A stretch of 64,000 nt of DNA, from positions 1-64,000 of the forward strand of contig CAZTOW010000041.1 of NCBI GenBank assembly GCA_964615375.1. Reading direction: 5' to 3'. This document shows, piece by piece, positions 8,688 to 15,948 of this stretch. The notes beneath the pieces were generated by a model. That model did not search any database, was not told the origin of the DNA, and was given only the letters and a program-made list of their open reading frames with translations. This stretch comes from CAZKWG01 sp964615375. GTDB lineage: Bacteria; Myxococcota_A; UBA796; CAZKWG01. A program made the position numbers and the translations under genes. Within the stretch, counting starts at the first letter, position 1; the number at the start of each line of letters is the position of its first letter.

Positions 8688-9005
8688 ATGATCGACACGA
8701 CTGCCTTTCAGCGCGCTGAGCTCGACGTCACCTTGCGGCAGCTCCAGAGCTTCGCGTTGAGCGCCCCGCCCGCCGCCGAGCACGCCGGCAGCAAGCTCCT
8801 GGCCTTCGCCCAGGCCGCGTCCTCCTTTGTCGAGGCGTTCCAGGCCGACCCCGAGGCCAGCCCCGCCGCGCTCCTCCTGGCGGCGGGGGAGGCTCACGCG
8901 CAGCTCGAGGCGCTGCAGCGCACCTTCGACGGCGCGATGGACCAGATCGACCGGCTCCCCTTCCGGTTGGAGGTGGGGGGCGGGGAGGCTGCGGACCTGG
9001 GCTGA
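8688..9005 (+). CDS. Small Ala-rich helical protein of unknown function
   Basis: Protein of 105 residues; the ATG at 8688 has GAGAGG upstream at 8676-8681. It is almost entirely helical in character, with long Ala/Leu/Glu/Gln runs (residues about 8-90) that could form a helical bundle or short coiled coil, and an acidic Gly-rich tail. No signal peptide, membrane segment, Cys pair or known motif is visible. It is a single-gene unit: a sigma-54-like promoter lies 100 bases upstream and a strong inverted repeat starts 6 bases after the stop. I do not recognise the family; an RpoN-controlled small cytosolic protein is all that can be said. Confidence 0.65.
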   Translation: MIDTTAFQRAELDVTLRQLQSFALSAPPAAEHAGSKLLAFAQAASSFVEAFQADPEASPAALLLAAGEAHAQLEALQRTFDGAMDQIDRLPFRLEVGGGEAADLG

Positions 9006-9010
9006 TCCGG

Positions 9011-9047
9011 GTTTCCCGCGCCGCGGACCTTTCCCGGCGCGGGAAAC
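9011..9047. terminator. Perfect 13-bp hairpin between convergent genes
   Basis: GTTTCCCGCGCCG at 9011-9023 is exactly complementary to CGGCGCGGGAAAC at 9035-9047, with an 11-base loop. It sits between the ends of the convergent genes at 9005 and 9056 and can work in both directions. There is no T tract beyond the AAAC/GTTT arms, common in high-GC bacteria. Confidence 0.75.
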
Positions 9048-9055
9048 ACCTGCTC

Positions 9056-9901
9056 TCAGCGGGTGGCGCGGACGTCGTAGTGGAGCACACAAGGAAGGAC
9101 GGTGAACGTCATCTTGTCCGCCGAAAGCTCGCTGGTCCACGTCACCAGCTCACGGCTGCCGACCAGCCCGCCATTCACAAGACTCAACCGGATGTCCGTC
9201 CTAGGTAGGACCGCGATCATCTGTCCTTCCGGCGTCCCGACGACCTGAGAGGGGTCCGGCACTCCGTTCAGGTTGGCGCTTCCTCCCACAAAGAGGACGC
9301 CATCCCGGATGGAGCCACTCAGCTCGCCGTAACTGGTCTTTCCCTGCACGGAGACAGAGACACCACCGTCAGGAGATGTGGAGATCAGCCATGTGTAGGC
9401 GAACGCACCCCCCTGAAGCTGCGGCGGACATGACCCATCCCGGTAGGTGGCGGTAAGCTGCCAAGTGCCTGCAAGGAGGTCTGCGGTGATCGGAGCCGTG
9501 ACTCCCTGCTCGCTGCTTACGCTCGTCCCCTCGTCCATTTCCTGTTGTACCGACGAGGCAGGGGCCTCGAGGAGGCCCCTCAGCAGCTCGTCATGGAGCT
9601 CCTGAGAGATCAGTTTCTTCGCCAATTTCAGGCAGAGTGTATGCTCGAACCAGGCCCGCGCCGCTGCGTCCTGGCTGAGCGTGGTCGTCTCATAGTCGGT
9701 GCGCGTCTCGACCGTGGTGGCCAGGCTGCCGGCCCCTGTGCCGACCACCCGCGCGTCGATGGCGGCATCTACGGCGCGCTGCGTCTCCCTGGGCACAGCG
9801 AAGGGCGGGGCCTTGCACGCGCTGGCCCTGCCGGCGTGGGCGGGTGCGGATGAGGTGAGAGCGGCGAGGGTCAGCAGGAGCAGCGGGGCGCGGAGGGACA
9901 T
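9056..9901 (-). CDS. Secreted protein of unknown function
   Basis: Protein of 281 residues. I use the internal ATG at 9901, which begins a clear signal peptide (Leu-rich core, Ala-x-Ala cleavage near residue 24) and has GAGG on the minus strand 8 bases before it; the frame could open at 9958 but adds a non-signal head. The mature part has a helical first half (about 30-130) with two Cys, then a beta-rich half with alternating Thr/Ser/Gly strands, which resembles lipocalin-like or beta-barrel secreted domains in a general way only. It should be periplasmic or extracellular. It lies 53 bases after the minus-strand operon of the mobile element, separated by a hairpin, so it is probably host DNA. 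Confidence 0.65.
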   Translation of the reverse strand: MSLRAPLLLLTLAALTSSAPAHAGRASACKAPPFAVPRETQRAVDAAIDARVVGTGAGSLATTVETRTDYETTTLSQDAAARAWFEHTLCLKLAKKLISQELHDELLRGLLEAPASSVQQEMDEGTSVSSEQGVTAPITADLLAGTWQLTATYRDGSCPPQLQGGAFAYTWLISTSPDGGVSVSVQGKTSYGELSGSIRDGVLFVGGSANLNGVPDPSQVVGTPEGQMIAVLPRTDIRLSLVNGGLVGSRELVTWTSELSADKMTFTVLPCVLHYDVRATR

Positions 9902-9949
9902 GAAGACCTCGGGGGAAGCGGGGAGATAACCCCGTACCCCCAGGTCTTC
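9902..9949. promoter_or_regulatory. Long nested hairpin overlapping a ribosome binding site
   Basis: GAAGACCTCGGGGG (9902-9915) pairs with CCCCCAGGTCTTC (9937-9949) with a single bulge, and inside it CGGGG (9919-9923) pairs with CCCCG (9930-9934). The ribosome binding site of the 9901 gene on the minus strand lies in the left arm. The structure can therefore act as a terminator of the 9955-12383 operon or as a translation block. Confidence 0.5.
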
Positions 9950-9954
9950 AATCC

Positions 9955-10446
9955 TCACGCCGCCTCAATCCCCAGCTCTCCGTACTGCCCGAGCGGGATG
10001 GCCTTCCTCATCCCTGGCCGCAGGGCGATGGCGAACTCGACGACGAGTCCACCGTCCGAGCCGCGCGCGGGGCGAGGTCCGGCGGCGCGCCTGGCGGCGA
10101 TCTCCTGGGCGAGCTGCTCGCGCATGAGCTCGCTGAGGGCGGTGGGGAGGATGAGGACCAGGTAGCCGCGATAGTTGCGGAAGCCGAGTTCTCCCCAGCG
10201 TTTCACGGGGATGGTGATGCCCTCTCCGTCGGGGATGGCCAGCGGGTAGACCTCGAGCTCGGCGCCCTGTTCGTTGCGACGGGTAAACGGCGGGGCGGGC
10301 ATGAGGGGGTCGAGGATCTGCGCGAGCGAGACGCCGAGGAGGGCCTCCAGGCCGTCAAAGCTGAAGGGCCCGAGGCGGACGCGGGTGCTGGGCAGGCTGA
10401 GGTTGCAGCGCAGCGCCCCGGGCTGGCGCGCGAGGGCGGGGTTCAT
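9955..10446 (-). CDS. Element protein of unknown function, third gene of minus operon
   Basis: Protein of 163 residues whose ATG overlaps the stop of the preceding gene (ATGA at 10443-10446), so it is translationally coupled. It reads as a compact mixed alpha/beta domain: short beta stretches (Thr-Arg-Val-Arg-Leu, Glu-Leu-Glu-Val-Tyr-Pro-Leu, Gly-Tyr-Leu-Val-Leu-Ile-Leu) around a helix with Glu-Leu-Met-Arg-Glu-Gln-Leu-Ala-Gln-Glu. The phrases Trp-Gly-Glu-Leu-Gly-Phe near residue 87 and Gln-Tyr-Gly-Glu-Leu-Gly at the C-terminus look like a repeated strand-turn motif. No signal peptide, membrane segment or catalytic motif is visible. I do not recognise the family. Confidence 0.6.
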   Translation of the reverse strand: MNPALARQPGALRCNLSLPSTRVRLGPFSFDGLEALLGVSLAQILDPLMPAPPFTRRNEQGAELEVYPLAIPDGEGITIPVKRWGELGFRNYRGYLVLILPTALSELMREQLAQEIAARRAAGPRPARGSDGGLVVEFAIALRPGMRKAIPLGQYGELGIEAA

Positions 10447-11108
10447 CGGTCCCCCGGCTCGGCGTCAGGACCCTCGGTGGCGGGGACGAGATCGCCGACC
10501 AGGGCCTCCCGCTCAGGGTCCGGTGGCGGGGTGGAGCGCGGGGGGGCCGACCGCGGGGGCTGGGGGCGCTCGACGGGCGCGGCGCGACGCGAGTGGCGCG
10601 GGGGCGCCTCGGCCTCGGGGATGGTGTCGTAGATGACGTCGGGGTCCTGGGCGAGCTCGTCGTCCTCGGGCGGCTCATCGTCTTCCCGCTCATCCTCCTC
10701 CAGATCCTCGTCGTCCTCGAAGCCGTCGACCGCGATGAAGCTGGGCTGGGCGCTGCTGATCTCGTCTAAGGCTGCACGGATGGGGGCGAGGTGCTTGAGC
10801 GCGGAGAGATCCGGGCTGGCGAGCTCGGACATCCGCTGGTCGATGCGCTCGAGCAGACCGTGGACGGACTCGATGCCCTGGACGAGGCGGAAGAGCAGGT
10901 GGGTGTCGTGGAAGGCGCGCTCGCGCTCGGGGAGGGTGACGTAGTCGTTGAGGGCGTCCTGGAAGGCGGCGCGGGAGCGGATGTCGAAGATGGGGTCGTA
11001 GAAGAGGTGGACGGCGCGGGCCCAGCGGGGGCCGGAGGTCGGCTCGGGGGGCTCGGCGCGGGGGACGGCGCTGGCGCGCGGACGACGGGGCGGGGTGGTT
11101 GGAGGCAT
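10443..11108 (-). CDS. Acidic, Pro-rich element protein of unknown function
   Basis: Protein of 221 residues starting at 11108 with GGGAGAGA just upstream on the minus strand. A Pro/Arg-rich head (1-28) is followed by a helical region (about 30-115) with a likely coiled coil around residues 70-100. A strongly acidic block of Glu/Asp spans about 130-160, and the tail is Pro/Arg-rich and disordered. This mixture suits a scaffold or assembly partner, but that is inference. It starts 24 bases after the end of the 11133-12383 gene and overlaps the next gene by 4 bases. Confidence 0.6.
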   Translation of the reverse strand: MPPTTPPRRPRASAVPRAEPPEPTSGPRWARAVHLFYDPIFDIRSRAAFQDALNDYVTLPERERAFHDTHLLFRLVQGIESVHGLLERIDQRMSELASPDLSALKHLAPIRAALDEISSAQPSFIAVDGFEDDEDLEEDEREDDEPPEDDELAQDPDVIYDTIPEAEAPPRHSRRAAPVERPQPPRSAPPRSTPPPDPEREALVGDLVPATEGPDAEPGDR

Positions 11109-11132
11109 GGTCTCTCCCGTTGGGGTTGGGGT

Positions 11133-12383
11133 TCAGGCCGCTTGCGGCGGGGTGCCTCCCCCCGAGGTTCGGGAGGCGGCGAAGCGGAGGATGTGGGTGA
11201 GCTCCTTGCGGGTCTCCTCGTTCTTGAGCAGCGCGCGGACCTGGGGCTCGCGCAGGGCCTCGGCGAGCTCGGGGCTGCTGGCGACGAGGTCCCCGAGCTC
11301 GGCGAGCTCCGGGGAGAGGCCGAGCTTGCTGCTGGCGAGGACGCGCCCGAGGCTGCCGAGCTCGGAGAGGAAGGTCTTGCCGAGCTCCTCCCGGACGCGG
11401 AGCTGGCGCTCGTCGACCTTCTGCTCGGACTCGTCGGCGGCCTGGACCTGGCGCGCGGCGAGGAGCTGGGTGGCGAGGCTCTCGATGAGGGCGTTGCTCT
11501 TGTCGAGCTGCGACGCCTGGTGGAGCACCGTGCGGGACTGCAGCTCGATGATGTTGCCGTAGGCGACCCCGGAGCGTCGGAGCAGGTCCTCGGTGGCGAG
11601 GCCGAGCGCACGCCAGACGCGCGCCTCGGGGATGGTGTCGGGGTCGAGGAAGATGAGCTGGCTCTGACCGTCGCCGCCGAGCGCGATGGCGACGGCAGGG
11701 GTGCTTCGCGGCGGGGGAGGGGGCGGCGGACTGGGGGCCGGGGCCGGGAGGCTCAGCGCCAGGGGGAGCGGCGGAGGCGGCGCGACCACAGGGAGCTGGG
11801 GTGGCGACGCGGGGGGAGCCGGGGCAGGCGGTGTCGGCGGTGGTGGCGCGGGCGCCTCAGCGGTCGGTCGGGCAGGTCTGTAAGCGTCGTTGTCCGCGCG
11901 GAAGCACTGGGACTCGATGTGGCCGCCCTTGGGGCCGTGCATGCGCAGACGAAAGGAGCAGCGGGGGCGGTTGCGCATGACGACGCGCACCTCGTCGGCG
12001 ACCCAGAGCAGCACGGCGCGGCAGAGTCGCCGGCTCGGGGCATCCTGGTCATCTTCCTGGTCATCTTCTTCATCGTCCGCGCTCGGGTCCTCGGCGGCCT
12101 CCGCGAGCGCCGAGCGCTGGCCATAGGGGTGGGTTCGCTCCGTCGTGGTCGCGTCGCTGATGTCCTCATCTTCGTCTGTGTCGTCTCCCATCTCGTCGAG
12201 CGCGTCGCCGAGCCGGTCGAGTTGGCTGCTGAGATCGCCGGGCGTGAAGTTGATCCGGGCGACCTGGACCCGGCGCTGGCGATGGATCACCTCGTCGAGC
12301 GCGACGTGGTCGAGCTCGTCCGCATGCTGCAGGAGGAGCGCGTACAGCAGATCGAGCCCGCTGATCTGGATGCCGTCATGCAT
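11133..12383 (-). CDS. Modular element protein with Pro-rich hinge, first gene of minus operon
   Basis: Protein of 416 residues from the ATG at 12383, chosen because GGAAGGAA lies about 8 bases upstream on the minus strand; the open frame runs on to 12623 but crosses the repeated operator region. Residues 1-60 are helical (Leu-Leu-Tyr-Ala-Leu-Leu-Leu-Gln-His). An acidic block follows, then a basic Cys-containing segment near 120-160 that could be a small beta domain. A hinge of long Pro runs spans about 165-220, and a C-terminal helical region (about 250-410), rich in Gln/Leu/Glu, is probably coiled coil. I recognise no family. It is the lead gene of an operon that diverges from the structural-looking operon. 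Confidence 0.6.
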   Translation of the reverse strand: MHDGIQISGLDLLYALLLQHADELDHVALDEVIHRQRRVQVARINFTPGDLSSQLDRLGDALDEMGDDTDEDEDISDATTTERTHPYGQRSALAEAAEDPSADDEEDDQEDDQDAPSRRLCRAVLLWVADEVRVVMRNRPRCSFRLRMHGPKGGHIESQCFRADNDAYRPARPTAEAPAPPPPTPPAPAPPASPPQLPVVAPPPPLPLALSLPAPAPSPPPPPPPRSTPAVAIALGGDGQSQLIFLDPDTIPEARVWRALGLATEDLLRRSGVAYGNIIELQSRTVLHQASQLDKSNALIESLATQLLAARQVQAADESEQKVDERQLRVREELGKTFLSELGSLGRVLASSKLGLSPELAELGDLVASSPELAEALREPQVRALLKNEETRKELTHILRFAASRTSGGGTPPQAA

Positions 12384-12945
12384 GGGGTGATTCCTTCCGG
12401 GACCGCCGGCCGAGGAGCGACCTGACATGAAGCTACCTGGGCGGCGAATACCGCGCATGGATATTCGCTTGTCGCGGCTGGGGAGGGGTGGGGTGAGGCC
12501 CTCTTCCGGGCCCGTTCCGAGCCTCCGAGCCATGTCCTTGTCGCGCTTGTCGCATGGTGGGGTGGAGGTGTCCGTTTTCGCATGTCGCAAAACTGCGTCG
12601 TATGTCGCGGTCGCATGTCGCATTTGCGTGTTGCGAAAACGGAGACGAGCGCCATGCCCTGGCCTGGAACGCCCCTGATCTCAAGGTCAAAGCTACACTT
12701 GTCGCGTGGAGAGGGCACCGAAGACCTCCACCGAGGAGCGCGACATGCGGCGACAAGCGAAAAGAGCTGTTCGACGTCGCGATGGGTGCGTACATGGCTC
12801 TGGACGGCCGGAGCGTCCGGCCAGCGACGGGACAGCACAGAGGAGGGTGAGGCCGTGGTGGCCCCGACCCAAGGCAGGGCTGCGCCCGGCCCGGGGAGGG
12901 GCAGCTCTCTCCGGTCTTCCACCCCCAGGACGAAGCGAGGAAGGC
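12384..12945. promoter_or_regulatory. Divergent control region with TGTCGC boxes
   Basis: 562 bases without a supported gene between the two divergent operons of the element. TGTCGC occurs on the + strand at 12470, 12539, 12548, 12583, 12603, 12616 and 12700, and as GCGACA at 12740 and 12750. Longer forms are CTTGTCGCG (12468, 12537, 12698) and GCATGTCGCA. Two copies at 12537-12554 abut with a 9-bp period. A hairpin around GGCCGG/CCGGCC lies near 12806-12822. The layout suits binding sites for an element-encoded repressor or replication initiator controlling both operons. Confidence 0.6.
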
Positions 12946-13608
12946 ATGGCACAGGAGACGGCACTGGCGAAGGCCATGAACGGTCAGGAGCTCTCCGACC
13001 GTCAGACGAAGGGCGCGCTGACCGAGGCGCTGGAGAAGCTGGGCAAGGAGGGCGGGAGGCTCTCCAAGCTGAAGGAGAACGTAGGCAACCTCGGCGAGGC
13101 GATGATCCACAGCGGCGAGACGCAGGGGACGGTGTTCCTGGCGAGCTTCGCCGAGGGCTACCTCGGAGAGGAGAAGATGGACATCGGGCCGGTGGACCTG
13201 CGCATGGCGGGTGGGATCGCCAGCGCGGGCTACGGCTTCTACAACTTGATGACCGGCAAGGGCGGCGAGCACGCTCTGGCCGTGGGCAACGGGCTCCTCT
13301 CCACCGCCATCGGGCGCGTCGGCCGCAACGCGGGCAAGGCGCTCGCGGAGAAGACGGAGAAGGACAAGGGCGCGAAGAAGGCCGAGACGCCTGCTCCCTC
13401 GCCGGACCCGAAGGCTGATGGCAGCAAGGCGCTGCCCGATGGCTCCGCAGGCAAGGTAGACGCCGCCGAAGGCGACATCGGCGACTTCGTCCGCGACATC
13501 TTCCTGACGCCCGACGGCGACGCGACCGAGGGCCGCCGGGAGCGTCGGGGGGATCGCCCCGAGCGCCACAAGCCGAGCCGCTTCATCCGGGCGACCGTCA
13601 CGCGCTGA
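12946..13608 (+). CDS. Element protein with central hydrophobic region, first gene of plus operon
   Basis: Protein of 220 residues; the ATG at 12946 has GAGGAAGG immediately upstream, while longer forms read through the box-rich control region. The first 60 residues form a Lys/Glu/Leu helix, likely a coiled coil. Residues about 85-130 are Gly/Ala/Leu-rich and only weakly hydrophobic, perhaps amphipathic membrane-active helices. A Lys/Glu/Pro-rich linker and a basic C-terminus (Arg-Arg-Glu-Arg-Arg) follow. No family is recognised. As the first gene of a long plus-strand run with small intergenic gaps it probably belongs to the structural module, but this is inference. Confidence 0.6.
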   Translation: MAQETALAKAMNGQELSDRQTKGALTEALEKLGKEGGRLSKLKENVGNLGEAMIHSGETQGTVFLASFAEGYLGEEKMDIGPVDLRMAGGIASAGYGFYNLMTGKGGEHALAVGNGLLSTAIGRVGRNAGKALAEKTEKDKGAKKAETPAPSPDPKADGSKALPDGSAGKVDAAEGDIGDFVRDIFLTPDGDATEGRRERRGDRPERHKPSRFIRATVTR

Positions 13609-13669
13609 GCGTCGGCTCCCCGCCACACCCACACACCGCCGACCCCCACTCCAACCATCAGAGGAAGGC

Positions 13670-14371
13670 ATGTCAAAGCACAAACTGAAGCCACTCGGCC
13701 TCGCGCAGGTCTTTCGGGACGACCGCGGCCGGATCATCGTGGATCGGTCCACCATCCGCCCGAAGAAGAGCCGCTTCTCGGGCGAGGACGAGGACGTCGG
13801 CGAGGACGACGACGAGGACGACGAGGACGACCTCGGCGACGAGGATGACCTCGGCGACGAGGACGACCTCGGGGACGAGGACGACCTCGGGGACGACGAC
13901 CTCGGCGAGGCCGAGGAGATCAGCGGTCGTCGGGGCCGCAAGCGCCGCAAGGCCCGCCGGTCCAAGCGCAAGAGCCGTCGCGCGAGCCGCCGCTCCGAGC
14001 GGCAGGGAGGGGACGAGGTGAAGTGGGGCAAGACCGCGCTGTCTGGAGAGTCCAACACGCCCGATGACGTGGGCGACCAGATCACCATCACGATCCGGCC
14101 GCAGCACTGGTTCAAGGCGCAGGACATCACGTTCACCGGCGACTCCAGCGCGAAGATCGACACGATCTTCTTCGGCGAGCGCCCGGTGTGGAACAACTCG
14201 TCCGGCGTCCCGGTGAGCGTGTTCAGCTCCACGGGCATGCTGCGCGGGCTGCTCTCGGGCCAGAAGATCCGCCCCGGCCTCGACATCGTGATCAAGGGCA
14301 CCGCCGGCACGGCGAGCTCGACCACGACGGCCACGGTCATCGGGTACAAGCCGCTGAACACGAGCTGCTGA
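13670..14371 (+). CDS. Putative structural protein: acidic repeats, basic block, beta domain
   Basis: Protein of 233 residues with GGAAGG at 13661-13667 before the ATG. Three parts are visible. Residues about 40-85 are almost wholly Asp/Glu with a six-residue repeat Glu-Asp-Asp-Leu-Gly-Asp. Residues about 86-113 are Arg/Lys-rich (Arg-Arg-Gly-Arg-Lys-Arg-Arg-Lys). The last 110 residues look like a beta-sandwich: alternating strands Gln-Ile-Thr-Ile-Thr-Ile-Arg, Val-Pro-Val-Ser-Val-Phe, Pro-Gly-Leu-Asp-Ile-Val-Ile and a closing Val-Ile-Gly-Tyr. That reminds me of small jelly-roll coat proteins of tailless viruses, but the resemblance is by eye only. It sits in a run of similarly sized beta-rich genes. 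Confidence 0.55.
   Translation: MSKHKLKPLGLAQVFRDDRGRIIVDRSTIRPKKSRFSGEDEDVGEDDDEDDEDDLGDEDDLGDEDDLGDEDDLGDDDLGEAEEISGRRGRKRRKARRSKRKSRRASRRSERQGGDEVKWGKTALSGESNTPDDVGDQITITIRPQHWFKAQDITFTGDSSAKIDTIFFGERPVWNNSSGVPVSVFSSTGMLRGLLSGQKIRPGLDIVIKGTAGTASSTTTATVIGYKPLNTSC
13823..13909 (+). repeat. 18-bp tandem repeat inside a coding region
   Basis: Four 18-base units (13823, 13841, 13859, 13877) and a shorter fifth, each near GAGGACGACCTCGGCGAC, encode Glu-Asp-Asp-Leu-Gly-Asp copies. Units differ by only one or two bases, so the array is young and likely to vary in copy number. Confidence 0.85.
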
Positions 14372-14382
14372 GGGGGTGACCG

Positions 14383-14985
14383 TTGTCGTCGTCCACCCGG
14401 CTGTCTCGCCGGAGTCACCAGGAGCCGCTGAAGGCGTACACAGGGACCACGAAGCTCGTGGACACCCTGGTCGCCGAGGCGTGCCTGGGGACCTGGCGGA
14501 TCGTCGAGGTGGTCAGCGGCAGCGGCGGCCCCTTCGAGCTGGTCGTGGGCTGGTCGAGCGGCGACGGCGCCGGGCAGGAGGCGAAGATGACGGTCGCGCG
14601 GGGCACGCGCTTCTGCATCTTCGCCGCCTCGCTCAAGGTCCGCACCGCCAATCTGTCGAGTCGAGACAACCGCGTCACCGTCATGGTCTCCGAGGGCTAC
14701 TGCGTCTCGGAGAACCACTACGAGGTGCGCGGCGAGGGCGGGGCCAACGATCCCGTCCCCATTGAGATCCCGCCCTTCGCGAAGGCCGTGCGTCTGGACA
14801 CCAGCCCGGCGAGCGGCCTGATGAGCAGCACGCTGTACGTCAACGACGGCCTCGGCACCACGCGGGCCGAGGTCCTGGGCGACGCCCAGCCGGCCGGCGG
14901 GCTGCCGCTCGCGGGGGCGGGCGCGCTGCTGGTCGAGGTGCCCACGGGCACCAGCTACCGCGTCACCTTCACCCTTTCGCTGTGA
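14383..14985 (+). CDS. Putative structural beta-sandwich protein
   Basis: Protein of 200 residues. The only in-frame start that keeps the conserved-looking N-terminus is TTG at 14383, with AGGGGGTGA 4 bases upstream. After a basic head the chain alternates short strands and Gly/Ser turns throughout: Trp-Arg-Ile-Val-Glu-Val-Val, Phe-Glu-Leu-Val-Val-Gly-Trp, Ala-Val-Arg-Leu-Asp, Ala-Leu-Leu-Val-Glu-Val. No Cys pairs, helices or catalytic motifs stand out. The pattern fits an all-beta coat or receptor-type protein. It lies 11 bases after the acidic-repeat protein and 37 bases before another small beta protein, so the three may form one particle layer; this is inference. Confidence 0.55.
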   Translation: MSSSTRLSRRSHQEPLKAYTGTTKLVDTLVAEACLGTWRIVEVVSGSGGPFELVVGWSSGDGAGQEAKMTVARGTRFCIFAASLKVRTANLSSRDNRVTVMVSEGYCVSENHYEVRGEGGANDPVPIEIPPFAKAVRLDTSPASGLMSSTLYVNDGLGTTRAEVLGDAQPAGGLPLAGAGALLVEVPTGTSYRVTFTLSL

Positions 14986-15022
14986 ACCCGAACACTGCCG
15001 GATCAACCGGCCGGAGTCCCTG

Positions 15023-15430
15023 ATGAAGTTCTACAAGAACATGGCGACGCTGCTCGCGGTCACCACCGCGGTCGCCACCGACCAGACCGGCACGACCTAC
15101 CGCATCGAGACCAACAGCGAGGACGGCATCCCCGACACGGAGCAGGACTTCCAGTTCTACTTCTACTGCAGCCAGTCGGGCGGCGCGTCGAGCCCGACCA
15201 GCCAGCTGAAGATCCAGACCAGCCCGGACAACGAGAACTGGGCGGACCTCGTCGAGAGCACCCAGCTCACGGCGGACGGAGACCTCGCCGAGACGAAGAG
15301 CCACGCGACGCTGCCGCTGCTCAAGTTCGTGCGAGCGGTGACCGTGCTCGGGGGTGGGACGAACCCGAACCACACCTGCGAGGTGCGCATCGTCTCCAAC
15401 GGCTCGTTCCGCTGCAAGACGGTGGGCTGA
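15023..15430 (+). CDS. Small putative structural beta protein
   Basis: Protein of 135 residues; GGAG at 15012-15015 stands 7 bases before the ATG. The first 20 residues are mildly hydrophobic but lack a clear cleavage site. The rest is Thr/Ser/Asn-rich with strand patterns such as Phe-Gln-Phe-Tyr-Phe-Tyr-Cys and Leu-Leu-Lys-Phe-Val-Arg-Ala-Val-Thr-Val, followed by Cys-Glu-Val-Arg-Ile-Val. The phrase Ser-Pro-Asp-Asn-Glu-Asn-Trp resembles a turn seen in many phage decoration-like proteins. It lies in the middle of the structural-looking run. The family is not recognised. Confidence 0.55.
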   Translation: MKFYKNMATLLAVTTAVATDQTGTTYRIETNSEDGIPDTEQDFQFYFYCSQSGGASSPTSQLKIQTSPDNENWADLVESTQLTADGDLAETKSHATLPLLKFVRAVTVLGGGTNPNHTCEVRIVSNGSFRCKTVG

Positions 15431-15432
15431 TC

Positions 15433-15948
15433 ATGGACATCACGGTGGCCCTGGCGTTCTCGGAGCAGGACGCGGTCAGTCTGCTGAACTGGCTCGCGCG
15501 GGTCAACGCCCGCATTCTGCGCGAGAACCCAGGGCTGCCGGGGGTGTACGAGTCCGGCGTGGTCTACAAGCGCGAGACCACCGAGACGTGGTCGGACTAC
15601 ATCAACCTCCTGGCCCAGGGCTGGGAGGACTGCGACAGCCTGGCGGCGGCGCGGGCGGGCGAGCTGCTGGCGCGCGGTCACCGGGCGCTCTCCCGAGGAG
15701 ACGGCGGGTACAAGGCGGCGCGGCGCCTCAGGCTCCGGCGCATCCCCGCCGAGGTCTGCCTCCGCACCCGCGCGAAGCCGGATCAGCCCGGTCTCTACCA
15801 CTGCCTCGTCCGCTACCGGGTCGGCGGGCGCTGGTACTTCGACGACCCTTCCGCGCGCCTCGGCATGTTGGACCGGCGACTGTCCAGCGCCGAGGTGCAA
15901 CAGCGACTCACGCTTCAGACGCAACCCAGCACGGGCAGGAGGGGCTGA
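15433..15948 (+). CDS. Papain/transglutaminase-like cysteine protease of the element
   Basis: Protein of 171 residues that starts 2 bases after the previous stop. A helix with Trp-Glu-Asp-Cys-Asp-Ser-Leu-Ala-Ala-Ala-Arg-Ala-Gly-Glu-Leu (about 59-73) carries the likely nucleophilic Cys. Gly-Leu-Tyr-His-Cys-Leu-Val near 116-122 gives the His. Tyr-Phe-Asp-Asp-Pro-Ser-Ala-Arg-Leu-Gly-Met near 135-145 gives the third residue. The order Cys, His, Asp and the Asp-Pro-Ser-Ala-Arg-Leu-Gly-Met ending match a transglutaminase-like family I have seen in phages. In a virus-like context it could be a maturation protease or a lysis enzyme; neither is shown. Its stop overlaps the next start. Confidence 0.65.
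   Translation: MDITVALAFSEQDAVSLLNWLARVNARILRENPGLPGVYESGVVYKRETTETWSDYINLLAQGWEDCDSLAAARAGELLARGHRALSRGDGGYKAARRLRLRRIPAEVCLRTRAKPDQPGLYHCLVRYRVGGRWYFDDPSARLGMLDRRLSSAEVQQRLTLQTQPSTGRRG

Noticed and set aside
12433..15006. Long minus-strand open frame (857 codons) opposite the element's plus operon
   Set aside because: High-GC shadow: it runs across several well-supported plus genes with ribosome sites and overlaps, and its translation has no domain-like pattern.
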